Assembly (NCBI GenBank): GCA_021372615.1
Contig: JAJFUB010000029.1
Location: forward strand, 50,945-114,944
Direction: 5' to 3'
Length of the DNA: 64,000 nucleotides
From: a bacterium
Lineage (GTDB): Bacteria > Armatimonadota > Zipacnadia > Zipacnadales > UBA11051
Part shown: in pieces, positions 16,383 to 26,200 of the stretch
Numbering within the stretch: the stretch's first letter is position 1
Layout: every line of letters begins with the position of its first letter
The notes under the pieces: generated by a model
The model's database searches: none
Told to the model about the DNA's origin: nothing
Seen by the model: the letters and a program-made list of their open reading frames with translations, nothing else
Made by a program: the position numbers and the translations under genes

Positions 16383-19300
16383 ATGTGGCTCGTCCGCCTG
16401 CTGTGGTGCCTGATCCTCGCCGCCCTGCCTGCGGTATGTCTCGCTGAGGCCATCCCGACCACGGTCCGTGACCTGCCGCTGGACGTGATCGAGGCGCAAC
16501 CCCTGCGCGCCACGATCGCCTACGACGTGCCGGCCGGCCTGGGCGCCGTACGCCTGCATGTGGAGATGAAGAGCCCGCGTCACAACACCGTGCTGCGCGG
16601 CCAGCAGTTCACCGTACAGGGCAAGGGTGAGGTCATCACCGAACTGGCCGCTCCGGCGCGCCACGAAGAGCCCACGGTGTACTTGGCGATCTGGTACGGC
16701 GAGGTCTGGACCGCCGCCATCGGGCCGATCATGACCACTGACACCGTGGCGGTGCTGTCCACGGCTGAGGCGGCGGCCGCCCGGGCACAGCAGGAGGCGG
16801 CGGTGAGCTGGCGCCACGAGCACGCCGCCGCCCTCGCGGCCGGCGGCGTGGCGGCCGTGCTGGTTGACGACCTGTCGGGCCTCGACGTGGGCTACGCGCG
16901 GCGCGTGCAGGCTGCACTGGAGCAGGCCGGCGTGCAGACGATCGCCCTGACCGCCGAGCAGGTCGCCAACCCCGGCCTCCTCACGACCGACCACTTCCAC
17001 ACCCTCGTCCTGCCCAATTGCGCCGTCTACCCGGCCTCCGGGGCGCGAGCCTTCGGGCGCTTCATCGCGCAGGGCGGCGACGTGATCGCCCTGGGCGCCC
17101 CGGCCTTCCGCCAGCCCCTGCGCCGCCTTGGCGACCGGTGGGTCACCGACGAGCAACTGCGGGACCTGAGAAGCAAGCAACCGACCGAGCGCCTGCTCTT
17201 CGACTTCGAGCGCGGCCAGGTCGCCGACTGGGGCCATACCTCCGGTGGCGGCTCGCCGGCGCGGTATGACGTCACCCCGGGTGGCGCCAACGGTACCGGA
17301 CGGGCGCTGCACTGCGTGGTTCCGGGCTTCACCAGTTGGAACACCCTCGTCGCGCCGGCGCTGCCGGAGCCCCCCGGCAGCGACCCACTGCTGACGGTCC
17401 TCTGGGCCAAAGGCGACGCTGCGACCACGGCGCTGGCGGTGGAGTGGGTCGAGCGCGATGGCTCGCGCTGGATCGCGACCGTCCCTCTGACTACGCAGTG
17501 GCAGCGCTACGCCCTGGCGGCGGAGGACTTCCGGTACTGGCAGGACAGCGCCAGCAAAGGCCGCGGTGGCGCGGGCGACCGGCTGCACATCGGCAACGCC
17601 CAGAAGCTGACCGTCGGCCTGGCGATGACCCATACCCCGATGGGCAGCGGGCGCAAGGAGTTCTGGGTAGATGAGATCGGCGTGTCTCGCGATCCGGCCC
17701 CCGCGACCGAACTGCCCGGGCAGATGGACCTCGCCCCGGTCGAGCTCCTCTATCCCGAGTACAAGTTCCACCGCGTCAGCAACGCCGCCACGCTGCAGGT
17801 CAGCGACAAGCAGGTGTTGCTGCCCACAGATAGCCTGCCCGTCCCCGCAGGCCTGATGTCGGTGCAGCCCCGCCCACAGGGCACGGGCTTCAACAAGGAG
17901 CGCAAGTGGCGCTTCATCCCGCTGCTGGAGGCGCGTGACAAGTCCGGCGAGGTGTGCGGCACACCGGCCTGCCTGCTCATCAACCGCACCGGCCGCCTCC
18001 AGCGGTCCTGCATCGCCACCTTCGCACTGCCGCTGAGCGCGTGTGACAATACGCAGGTGCTGGGCATGGTGGCCCAGTTGGCGAAGCTCCTGCGGCAGGG
18101 CCGCTTCCTGCTTGAGGGCGGGTCGGAGTTCTACACCGTCTGGGACGGGCAGGACGTCACCCTGGGCGCCCGCACCATCGCCCTGACCGACGCACCCGCG
18201 CCAGAGTTGAACGTCGTCCTGACCGTCACTGACGGCAAGCGCGAGGTCTTCCGCTCGGAACAGCCCGTGCGCGACGGCGAGGCCAAGTGCCAGTGGCGCC
18301 CGGGCCACTTCGCCGCCGACACCTACCAGGTCTCATGCTCACTCCGCGACGCCGACGGCGCCCTGCTGGATTGGCTCTCGCACCCGCTGCTCGTCTGGCG
18401 CCCCTCGCCCCGGCCCGCGTTCATGACGGTCGAGGACGGCCAGTTCATGTTCCGCGGCAAGCCCTGGCGCGCCCACGGGGTCAACTACATGCCCTCCAGC
18501 GGCATCGGCATCGAGGACGGGCACTACTTCGAGAACTGGATGGGGAAGCAGGCCTATGACCCGGTGGTGATCGAGCGCGATCTGAGCCGCGTCGCCGCCG
18601 CGGGCCTCAACACGGTCAGCATCTTCTGCTACTACGAGGCCCTCGGGAGCCGCAACCTGCTGGACTGCCTCGAGCGCTGCCGGCGGCACGGCCTGATGGT
18701 CAACCTGTCCTTGCGCCCGGGCACACCGATGGACTTCCGCTGGGACGAGATGAGGGCGCTCATCGAGGGCTTCCGACTGGCCGAGAATGACACGGTCTTC
18801 GCCTATGACCTGGCGTGGGAACCGTCCTTTGGCGACTACCGCAACCGGCAGCGCTGGGATGTGGAGTGGGAGCAGTGGGTGGGGCAGCGCTACGGGAGCG
18901 TGGCGAACGCCGAGACGGATTGGGGCGTGCCCATCCCGCGCGCGGAGGGCAAGATCACCGGCCCCTCCAATGAGCAACTCTCTACCGAAGGCCCGCACCG
19001 GACCATGGTCTGCGGCTATCGCCGGTTTCTGAACGACCTGCTCGACCGCAAGCACGCGCGGGCCAATGGCCTCGTCAAATCCATAGACCCGCACCACTTC
19101 ATCAGCTTCCGCATGTCCATCGCGGGCGACCCGACGGTGAATCCGGCCCGGATCGCCTATGACTTCCGCGGGCTGGCGCGCACCGTGGACATCATGGAGC
19201 CCGAGGGCTACGGGCGCATCGGTGACTGGGAGCGCGTGCGTCCCGGTCGTTTCACGGCGGACTACTCCCGCGCGATGGCTCCCGGCCGGCCGGTGATGTG

Positions 19301-20132
19301 GGCTGAGTTCGGCTGGGCGCCCTACCAGCGCGACGCCTGGGACATCTCGCCCCGCTGGCAGAGCGATGTCGCCGCCTTCTACGACCGCTTCTACCGCATG
19401 GCTGACGAAAGCGGCGCCAATGGCACGGTAGCCTGGTGGTATCCCGGCGGCTTCCGGTACGGGGAGAACTCCGACTACGGCATCATCAACCCCGATGGCT
19501 CCTGGCGCCCGGTGACGGAGATGATCCACCGCTGGGCCCCGCGCATGACCGCGACCCGGTCGCGCGCGGTGGACACGTGGCTGACGATTGATCCCGACGC
19601 CTCAGTCAAGGGAATCGTGGGGGCGTATGAGGCCGTCAAGGAGCGCTACTTCGCCCTGATCGAGGCGGGGCAGAACCCGGGCCTGCGGACCGATGGCTTC
19701 GGCCTGGACTCCGCCTCTGCGCCCCGCCGAGCAGTCGGCAACGTGCCGTACCGTCCCGGCCAGAACCCGCACAAGTACCTGAACGCGACCCTCGACCGGG
19801 TGGAGTACCGCAGCGCGGAGGGCGAGTGGCATGGCGTGGCCGAGGACGGTACGCTGCCCGCGACGGCCGGGCCGCTGGCGCTGCGCGTGACCGTGGGGAA
19901 CAGCGGGGAGGCGCGCTGGCTCGCCCGCAGTGGCGCCACGCAAGTGAGCCTGCAGGTGACGGGCGCTGTAGCCGCCAGCGGGGTGCTGTCCGCCGACGTG
20001 GCCTCCATGGCCACCGTGACCGTCGCCGTGACGGTGCCGGTCCCCCTGGCGCCGGGCGCCGAGCTGAGGCTGCAGATGCACGCCGCCCCGGACATTGTGT
20101 TCGGAGATGTCGTCCGGCTGGTGGTCAAGTAG
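16383..20132 (+). CDS. Large secreted multidomain glycoside hydrolase (clan A barrel)
   Basis: The ATG at 16383 follows AAGGAGA and gives 1249 residues with a signal peptide (LLWCLILAALPAVCLA). In order: a beta-sandwich; a GATase-like domain near residues 140-255 (AVLVDDLSG, FIAQGGDVIALGAP); a carbohydrate-binding-like domain near 270-440 (LLFDFERGQVADWGH ending in EFWVDEIGVS); more beta structure; a TIM barrel near 680-1050; and a C-terminal beta domain. In the barrel, Glu813 (DLAWEPSF) is the likely acid/base and Glu975 (VMWAEFGW) the likely nucleophile, as in clan A enzymes. It directly follows the ABC permeases, so it may feed the importer. Exact family and substrate are not recognised. 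Confidence 0.75.
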   Translation: MWLVRLLWCLILAALPAVCLAEAIPTTVRDLPLDVIEAQPLRATIAYDVPAGLGAVRLHVEMKSPRHNTVLRGQQFTVQGKGEVITELAAPARHEEPTVYLAIWYGEVWTAAIGPIMTTDTVAVLSTAEAAAARAQQEAAVSWRHEHAAALAAGGVAAVLVDDLSGLDVGYARRVQAALEQAGVQTIALTAEQVANPGLLTTDHFHTLVLPNCAVYPASGARAFGRFIAQGGDVIALGAPAFRQPLRRLGDRWVTDEQLRDLRSKQPTERLLFDFERGQVADWGHTSGGGSPARYDVTPGGANGTGRALHCVVPGFTSWNTLVAPALPEPPGSDPLLTVLWAKGDAATTALAVEWVERDGSRWIATVPLTTQWQRYALAAEDFRYWQDSASKGRGGAGDRLHIGNAQKLTVGLAMTHTPMGSGRKEFWVDEIGVSRDPAPATELPGQMDLAPVELLYPEYKFHRVSNAATLQVSDKQVLLPTDSLPVPAGLMSVQPRPQGTGFNKERKWRFIPLLEARDKSGEVCGTPACLLINRTGRLQRSCIATFALPLSACDNTQVLGMVAQLAKLLRQGRFLLEGGSEFYTVWDGQDVTLGARTIALTDAPAPELNVVLTVTDGKREVFRSEQPVRDGEAKCQWRPGHFAADTYQVSCSLRDADGALLDWLSHPLLVWRPSPRPAFMTVEDGQFMFRGKPWRAHGVNYMPSSGIGIEDGHYFENWMGKQAYDPVVIERDLSRVAAAGLNTVSIFCYYEALGSRNLLDCLERCRRHGLMVNLSLRPGTPMDFRWDEMRALIEGFRLAENDTVFAYDLAWEPSFGDYRNRQRWDVEWEQWVGQRYGSVANAETDWGVPIPRAEGKITGPSNEQLSTEGPHRTMVCGYRRFLNDLLDRKHARANGLVKSIDPHHFISFRMSIAGDPTVNPARIAYDFRGLARTVDIMEPEGYGRIGDWERVRPGRFTADYSRAMAPGRPVMWAEFGWAPYQRDAWDISPRWQSDVAAFYDRFYRMADESGANGTVAWWYPGGFRYGENSDYGIINPDGSWRPVTEMIHRWAPRMTATRSRAVDTWLTIDPDASVKGIVGAYEAVKERYFALIEAGQNPGLRTDGFGLDSASAPRRAVGNVPYRPGQNPHKYLNATLDRVEYRSAEGEWHGVAEDGTLPATAGPLALRVTVGNSGEARWLARSGATQVSLQVTGAVAASGVLSADVASMATVTVAVTVPVPLAPGAELRLQMHAAPDIVFGDVVRLVVK

Positions 20133-20366
20133 GCAGCCCGGGCGGCAGACGCCCCGGCGCCCCGGGCGCTGTGGAAGCCGATCAGTAGCCCGCCGCCCTG
20201 CACGTACCGGCGGATCGCTTGCTGTGTCTCGGGCGCCAGCAGCAGTTGCCCCTCGCACAACCCCCCGCCCCGCCTGCACGCCCTCGGCGTACGGTACCAG
20301 TCAGCCGCAGAGGCCGCCTGGGCGACCACCACCGCGATCAGAGCAACACCGAAGCGAGTGGACATC
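20133..20366 (-). pseudogene. Remnant of a secreted GATase-like gene
   Basis: On the minus strand an ATG at 20366 follows GGAGG with a 6-base gap. It opens a good signal peptide (MSTRFGVALIAVVVAQAASA) and then text ending in AIRRYVQGGGLLIGFHSA. That strand-turn resembles ThuA or beta-galactosidase GATase-like domains, where a Gly-rich turn precedes LLxxxH. After about 75 residues the frame runs into the antisense of the glycosidase at 16383-20132 and loses sense. The simplest reading is a 3'-truncated gene whose rest was deleted when the glycosidase end was joined here. A short real protein is less likely. Confidence 0.45.
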
Positions 20367-20427
20367 GTGCGCCTCCATCCGTGCGCCGCGCCAGCGCAGG
20401 GGCTCTCCACTGAAGCGAAATCGCCCC

Positions 20428-20456
20428 TTGACACCCCGGACTCTATGGTGTATCTG
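20428..20456 (+). promoter_or_regulatory. Sigma-70-like promoter for the IclR gene
   Basis: TTGACA (20428-20433) is separated by 17 bases from TATCTG (20451-20456). The -35 box is perfect; the -10 box is weak. Transcription would begin near 20463, leaving a leader of only about 23 bases before the ATG at 20487. Confidence 0.55.
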
Positions 20457-20457
20457 T

Positions 20458-20497
20458 TTATTACGCATGCGAATAGTTTGTTTACAATGAGTAATAA
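20458..20497. promoter_or_regulatory. Inverted repeat, probable IclR autoregulatory operator
   Basis: TTATTACGCAT (20458-20468) and ATGAGTAATAA (20487-20497) are inverted copies with one mismatch in 11. They flank the transcription start and the start codon of the IclR gene in an AT-rich island that stands out from the GC-rich surroundings. IclR proteins commonly repress their own gene, so binding here is a reasonable inference. Confidence 0.45.
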
Positions 20498-21269
20498 CAA
20501 CCGCAACAGTATGGCGGAAGGCACCGGGCACGTCCAGTCCCTTCTGCGCGGCCTGGAGATGCTGCGCCGGCTGGCAGCGTCCGATCACGGCCTGACGCTC
20601 CGCGAACTGACGGAGGCCATGGGGCTGAAGCAGGCGACTGTGTACAAGCTGCTGCAGACCCTGGTGGCCGCCGGCTTTGCCGAGAAGACGGCACGCCCGA
20701 TCCACTACATGCTCAGCGCAGGGGCGCTGGAGCTGGCGGACGCCTACTGGGAGCGCTCGCTGCTGCAGCGGGCCGAGGTCGTGATGCGCGAGCTCTTCGA
20801 GTTGATGCGGACATACAACCCGGTGGTGGTGCTGGCGGAGGCGATCGGCGGCGAGGTGGAGACCGTGCTGCGCATCGGCCCCGAACGTCCGAACATCGTC
20901 GAGCGGCCACGGGGGCGGGTCATGCCGCCGTATGCCGGCGCCTGCACGCTCGCCTTCCAGGCCTTCTGGCCCGCCCAAGAGCGGGATGAGTACCAGCGCA
21001 GGCATCCCTTCTGGGAGCAGGGCGAGTACCTGTGGGAGACGCCGGAGCGGCTGGACGACGTGCTGAGGCAGACGCGCGACCAGGGCTATGCACTGCCGGT
21101 CTTCAGGACAAAGCGCGTGCAACTGGTCGCGGCGCCCATATACAGTGCAAAGAAGCAACTGGTGGCCGTGCTGGGCGCCAGCCTCTCCGACCAGGACCCT
21201 CCGGACAACTGGCCCGAACTCGTCCGCGAGGTCGTGGCCGGCGCCCGGCGGCTATCGGCCAGTGAATGA
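20487..21269 (+). CDS. IclR-family transcriptional regulator
   Basis: A 260-residue regulator. The N-terminal winged helix (LTLRELTEAMGLKQATVYK) binds DNA, and the C-terminal effector domain carries the family signature region (PPYAGACTLAFQAF, KRVQLVAAPIYSAKKQLVA). The start at 20487 is chosen because the promoter upstream leaves no room for longer versions; it has no Shine-Dalgarno site, and ATG 20511 is an alternative. IclR proteins usually sense small organic acids or sugar breakdown products. It is followed 14 bases later by the QueG-like gene, so both are probably co-transcribed, and it may also control the neighbouring glycosidase genes. Confidence 0.88.
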   Translation: MSNNNRNSMAEGTGHVQSLLRGLEMLRRLAASDHGLTLRELTEAMGLKQATVYKLLQTLVAAGFAEKTARPIHYMLSAGALELADAYWERSLLQRAEVVMRELFELMRTYNPVVVLAEAIGGEVETVLRIGPERPNIVERPRGRVMPPYAGACTLAFQAFWPAQERDEYQRRHPFWEQGEYLWETPERLDDVLRQTRDQGYALPVFRTKRVQLVAAPIYSAKKQLVAVLGASLSDQDPPDNWPELVREVVAGARRLSASE

Positions 21270-21283
21270 AGAGGAGTTGACTG

Positions 21284-22288
21284 ATGCTGACTGCAGACAA
21301 GGTGAAGGCGCAGGCGCGGCTGCTGGGGGCCGACAAGGTGGGGATTGGCTCCATAGACCGCTGGGAAGGCGCGCCGTTGCAGATGGACCCCCGGCAGATC
21401 ATGCCCGAAGCCAGGTCCATCATCTCGATGGCCTTCCGGGTCAACCGCGGCAGCCTGCGCGGGATTGAGGAGGGCACGTTCTTTTCGAACTACTCCTCGA
21501 TGGGCTACGGCGGCCTGACGTACCTGTATATGCCCCTGGTGGTCATCAACCTCGCCAAGTTCATCGAGGATGACGGCTACGAAGCGATCCCGTACGGCCA
21601 CCAGAGCGACTGGCGGGCCATTGACAACGAGGGCGGCTCGCGCCCGGGTTACAGTCGCCCGGTGCGCCCCGGCCAGGCGGCCCCGGACGTCATGGTCCAC
21701 CAGCGCATTGCCGCCTATCTATGCGGCCTGGGCGAGATCGGCTACTCGAAGGTGCTGCTGACCCCGGAGTTCGGTCCGCGCCAGCGCGTGGGCATCGTCA
21801 TCACCGAGGCGGAGCTGGAGCCGGACCCGATCTACGACGGCCCGCAGTTGTGCAACCGCTGCATGGCGTGTGTAAAGGACTGCCCGGGCAACGCGATCAG
21901 CGCGACGAAGACGGTCAAGGTGACGCTGGCGGGGCACGAGGTAGAGTGGGGCGAGCTGGACTGCCAGGCCTGCGGACTGGCCTTCACCGGCGGCGAGGTC
22001 GTGGGCGAGGGCGAAGAGGGCGAGTACCTGAAGGCGGAGGGGCGCAGCGACATTCGCCCCAGCAACATCAGCCCGTTCAGCCGCAAGCCGCGCAACCTGT
22101 ACAACACCGGGCAGGCGATCTGCGGCGGCCAGGGCTGCCTGCGGGCCTGCATGATCGGGCTGGAGAGGCGCGGGGTGCTGCACAACAAGTTCCACCGCGA
22201 GTTCCGCCGCCGCCCGCCCTGGAAGGTGGACTGGTCGTCTGAACCGCCGACTGCGGAGGCTGCCCCGGGAGGCAAGGAGGCCGACTAG
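21284..22288 (+). CDS. QueG-like 4Fe-4S double-cluster protein
   Basis: A 334-residue protein with GAGGAG upstream of ATG 21284. The N-terminal half (ADKVGIGSIDRWEG, GLGEIGYSKVLLTPEFGPR) matches the epoxyqueuosine-reductase and reductive-dehalogenase-like fold. The ferredoxin-like part has a clear cluster motif, CNRCMACVKDCPGNAIS, and a second Cys group, CGGQGCLRAC. True QueG uses cobalamin and is longer, with C-terminal HEAT repeats absent here, so queuosine synthesis is unlikely. Relatives in anaerobes are annotated only as iron-sulfur oxidoreductases. Pairing with an IclR regulator suggests a regulated catabolic redox step. Confidence 0.75.
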   Translation: MLTADKVKAQARLLGADKVGIGSIDRWEGAPLQMDPRQIMPEARSIISMAFRVNRGSLRGIEEGTFFSNYSSMGYGGLTYLYMPLVVINLAKFIEDDGYEAIPYGHQSDWRAIDNEGGSRPGYSRPVRPGQAAPDVMVHQRIAAYLCGLGEIGYSKVLLTPEFGPRQRVGIVITEAELEPDPIYDGPQLCNRCMACVKDCPGNAISATKTVKVTLAGHEVEWGELDCQACGLAFTGGEVVGEGEEGEYLKAEGRSDIRPSNISPFSRKPRNLYNTGQAICGGQGCLRACMIGLERRGVLHNKFHREFRRRPPWKVDWSSEPPTAEAAPGGKEAD

Positions 22289-22327
22289 GGTCTCCGCGGG
22301 ACCGTCACAGGACGCGATGCGATGGAT

Positions 22328-22359
22328 CGCTTCCGGCTCCCATAGGGGAGCCGGAAGCG
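22328..22359 (+). terminator. Strong stem-loop after the QueG-like gene
   Basis: Fourteen perfect base pairs (22328-22341 with 22346-22359) close a 4-base ATAG loop. No T-run follows, so it is either a bidirectional or a weak terminator, or an mRNA 3' stabiliser. The rest of the gap to 22563 shows nothing convincing. Confidence 0.55.
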
Positions 22360-22562
22360 CCCGACTGAGCCAGGCAGATGCCGACTGGCGACACCACGGG
22401 CGGACGTATGGCGCCGCTCTGGCGCTGCACCGCGCCAGTGAGTGCCCGGCGGAGCAGTACGACACTGCACGCCGGCAGATAGCCGCACAGATCGCGAGGC
22501 TCGAGCAGGCGCGCGAGGCCTAGGACCCGCTACCTGCCGGGCACCCCGACGGGAGGCCGATC

Positions 22563-23168
22563 ATGTTTCGCTTCAGATGGTCTGCTGGTGCCGGACGACG
22601 TGGCTTCACGCTGATTGAACTGCTGGTTGTCATCGCGATCATCGCCATCCTGGCGGCGATCCTCTTCCCGGTGTTCGCCAAGGCCCGCGAGAAGGCCCGG
22701 CAGACCTCCTGCCTGGCGCAGATCCGGCAGCTCGCCACCGGGTTCACGATGTACGTCCAGGACTATGATGAGACAATCCCGTTCTACCGCCAAGGCTCGA
22801 CGAGCATCTACTGGTACCACATGCTGGCGCCGTACCTGAAGAACACGCAGATTCTCATCTGCCCCAGCCGGACACAGGTCGGTACGGTCCTGTACGGCTA
22901 CAACTACGAGTTCTGGAACGTGTACTACCGCTCCCTGGCGCAGATCGAGGAACCCGCGGAGAAGGTTGTCTTCGCCGACTCCAACAACGCAGTCGCCCAC
23001 TACCCCACCCGGACCGCTGCGACCTTCGACGCGTTCCTCAAGGGCATGAACGACGGAACCACGGCTAAGGCGCCGCACAATGACGGTCTCAACTGTGGCT
23101 TCTTTGATGGCCACGCCAAGTGGCTGGCCGCCTCCAAGGCCTACGACACCAAGTGGTGGAACCCGTGA
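22563..23168 (+). CDS. Type IV prepilin-like protein (DUF1559-like, H-x-G pseudopilin)
   Basis: A 201-residue protein with GGGAGG upstream. The prepilin peptidase site lies in [20 protein letters not shown]: cleavage is expected after the Gly before Phe, with Glu at +5 of the mature form. The helix continues into [16 protein letters not shown]. The globular part ends with [17 protein letters not shown], a motif shared with the two paralogues here. The mature protein would be inner-membrane anchored and assembled by a type II or type IV system that is not in this window. It precedes the lyase-like gene by 75 bases; such proteins often accompany secreted enzymes in this group. Confidence 0.85.
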   Translation: MFRFRWSAGAGRRGFTLIELLVVIAIIAILAAILFPVFAKAREKARQTSCLAQIRQLATGFTMYVQDYDETIPFYRQGSTSIYWYHMLAPYLKNTQILICPSRTQVGTVLYGYNYEFWNVYYRSLAQIEEPAEKVVFADSNNAVAHYPTRTAATFDAFLKGMNDGTTAKAPHNDGLNCGFFDGHAKWLAASKAYDTKWWNP

Positions 23169-23243
23169 TGGGGCCGCAAGCCTGAGACGCCTCGACACGA
23201 CAGCCGGCCCCGGCCTCGCCGGACCGATCACAGGGGAGACATC

Positions 23244-26200
23244 ATGCGCGTCTGTTCGCTCGTGGTCGTCATGACACTGCTCGGAGGCGCCAGCCTCCAG
23301 GCGGCAAACCTGCTGCAGAACGGGGACTTCGAGGCCCCGGCAGCCGAGAGCCTTCCCGGCTGGTCGCTCAACGCTGAAGCCCGTCAGCAGAAGGTGTGGG
23401 CCGCGGCAACCGACCCGCATGCGGGCCGGCAGTGCCTCGCCTGGCGCTCCACCACGGCCACGCCGAAGGTGGGCGTGCTGAGCCAGGAGGTCGCCGTCGA
23501 GCCCGGCAAGCGCTACTCGCTGACCGTGTGGCTGAAGCGCGACTCGTTCGTCTACGGCACGGGCGTGGAGGTCCAACTCCTCAAGGGCGCCGGGTTGGTG
23601 GATACGCAGGAGGTGGCCTTCCGCGGTGTGACGTGGAGCCCGGTGTGCATGACCTTCAGCACTGGTGCGGCCAACCGCGCACGCGTGGCGATCACCAACC
23701 CCAACACCGGCGACTGGCGCATCACCGTGGGCCGCACTCTGTACGTGGATGACGTCAGCCTGGTGCCTGTGGACCCGGCCGACAACGTGGAGCTGAGTGC
23801 GGGCAACAGGCCGGCGCTGCAGGCGCGGGCTGAGTTCAAGCAGACGGGGCCCTACTATGTCTGGGCGCGGGTGCAGTGCGCCGGGAACAACGCCTTCACG
23901 CTCCAGGTGGGCGGCAAGTCCTACGACTTCCACTGCTACACCCGGGGCCAGTGGTACTGGCTGCGGCCGATCCTGCCCGAGCTGATCCTCGGCCAGGGCC
24001 CGCAGGACATCCGCCTTTCATCCGTGGGCGATGACATCCAGATAGACCGCGTCGTCTTCACCCTCGATCCCTTCTACAAGCCGCCCCAGGCCCGTGCCTT
24101 CATGGACCCGGCACAGGCCAAAGCCGCCCTGCTGCAGGCCGCCGGCCCGCCCGGCTCGGGCGCCGTGACGCTCACGGTGAGCGGGACGCTGCCGCCGGGC
24201 GTGTGGGGCCTGACTCAGGGGGTGCCCTTCCCCCAGGGCGCGCTACGCGACCCCGCCCGGGTCCGTCTGGCCGGACATCCGTGCCAGGCCGAGGCCCTGA
24301 TGTGCTGGCCGGACGGCAGCATCAAGTCGCTGCTCATCAGCACGCTGGCCGCTGCCGGGGAGCAACTGGAGCTGACCTATGGCCCGGCCGTGACCACGGC
24401 CGCGGCCTCGCCGGCCGTGCGCGTGACCGACACGCCGCAGGCCGTCACGGTGGACACCGGCAAGCTCACCTTCCGCGTCCCGCGCGATGGCTCGGCCCTG
24501 CTGGCCGACATGCAGTGCGGCGGTCGGCGAATCGAGCGTGTGGACGCGCTGGTCAACCGTGACTTCACCTCCGCCGGGGTCGCCCCGCAGGTCCAGGTCG
24601 AGGAGGCGGGCCCGGTACGGGCGGCCATCCGCATCGCCGGCCAGCACCGCAGCCCGGCCGGGCAGAAGCTCCTCGACTACGTCGTGCGCGTGTACGCCTA
24701 TGCCGGCGCCGACAGCGTCGAGATCGAGCACAGCTTCATCCAGAACGAGGGCAAGCCGAAGGTGGAGCTGTCGCAGGTCGCCCTCCGCCTGCAGACCCCG
24801 CTAACCCGCTATGCGCTGCAGGTAGGCGAGAAGCCCGTCGCGGGCACGCTGGCGGGCGGGCCGGTGGAGTTGGCTGCGGCCCTGACGAGCAACCCCAAGG
24901 CCAACAACGACTTTCCCTATCAGGTGACGCAGGGGGCGCAGAAGCTGGCCGCGGGCACGCAGGCCGAGGGGCGGTTCGTGTGCGACGACCTGTGTGTGAC
25001 GGTGCGGGACTTCTGGCAGAACGCCCCGCGCAGCCTGCGTGTTGCCCCCGCTGGTCTGGAGATCGGGCTGGTGGGCGCGGCCATGCCGTTCTACATCGGC
25101 ATGGCCAAGACGAGTCATGTGCTCCTCAGCTTCAACGACCCGGCGGCCGCGGAGGTGTTTGCGCAGCGGCCGCTGCTGCTCGCGCCGGCGGAGTGGACGT
25201 GCGCCAGCGGCGCCCTGAACGCCCGCCCGGCGCCCCGACGCGAGGGGCAGTTCCCGGCCTACGAGCAGTGCATGGATCGCGCCCTCGCCGACTGGGCCAA
25301 GCGCACCCGTGACGCGCAACTGAAGCCCGGCTGGGGTGGGATGCTCAACTACGGTGACGCCGTATACTCCTCGGGCGGTCTGAACATGGAGACGGCGCTG
25401 GACGAGGGCGCCATGGTGCAGTTCTTCCGCACCGGCCGCCGCGACTGCTTCGACTTCGCGGACGCGATGATCAACCACTACACCGACATTGACCTGTGCC
25501 ATGCCGGGGCCAACGCCGGCCTGCTGTATGCGCACGGCCCGCACAGCCGTACCTCGCTCGAGGCCGTGCGCGACGGCATCAACGGGCACTCCTGGTACAA
25601 CGGCGTCATCCAGTACGCGTGCTTCACCGGTTCGCGCCGGATCCTGGAGACCGCTCCGCTGGTCGGCCGTTACTACGCGACCTATCCCTTCCCGCTGCAG
25701 CCGTACATCCACTACTGGCGGCAGATCGGCTGGAAGTGCATGGACCTGGTGCAGGCCTACCAGGTGACGGGCGACGTGCAGTGGCTGGGGGCGGCGCTGG
25801 AGGATGTGCGGGTACACGAGTACCAGCGCGATCACCTCGTGACGCTCTGGCCTTACATGTACGCCACCGGGATGAAGGCGCTGCGGATGTACTACGACAG
25901 CACCGGCGACCCCGAGGTCCGGGAGCTGTACCTGCAACTACTTGATGGCTTCCTGCACCTGCGCGAACGCCCCGACGACACCGTCAACGGCGAGTGGCCG
26001 AAGGCGCCGGGGATGCTGCTGGGCAACTTCCCGAACGACCGGAGCTGCCTGTTCTACAATGAGCCGGCGCAGGCGACGTGGCTGACAGGCGACCGGCGCT
26101 TCCTGAAGCTGGCCGGCGACGATCTGAACTGGCAGTTGGTGTTCGGCCTCAGCGACCCGACGCTGCTGAGCGGCTCGGCCGACCTGGTGCGCGGGATGCA

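Noticed and set aside
22317..22523. Small 68-residue frame after the hairpin
   Set aside because: No ribosome site, starts before the stem-loop, and shows no recognisable sequence features.
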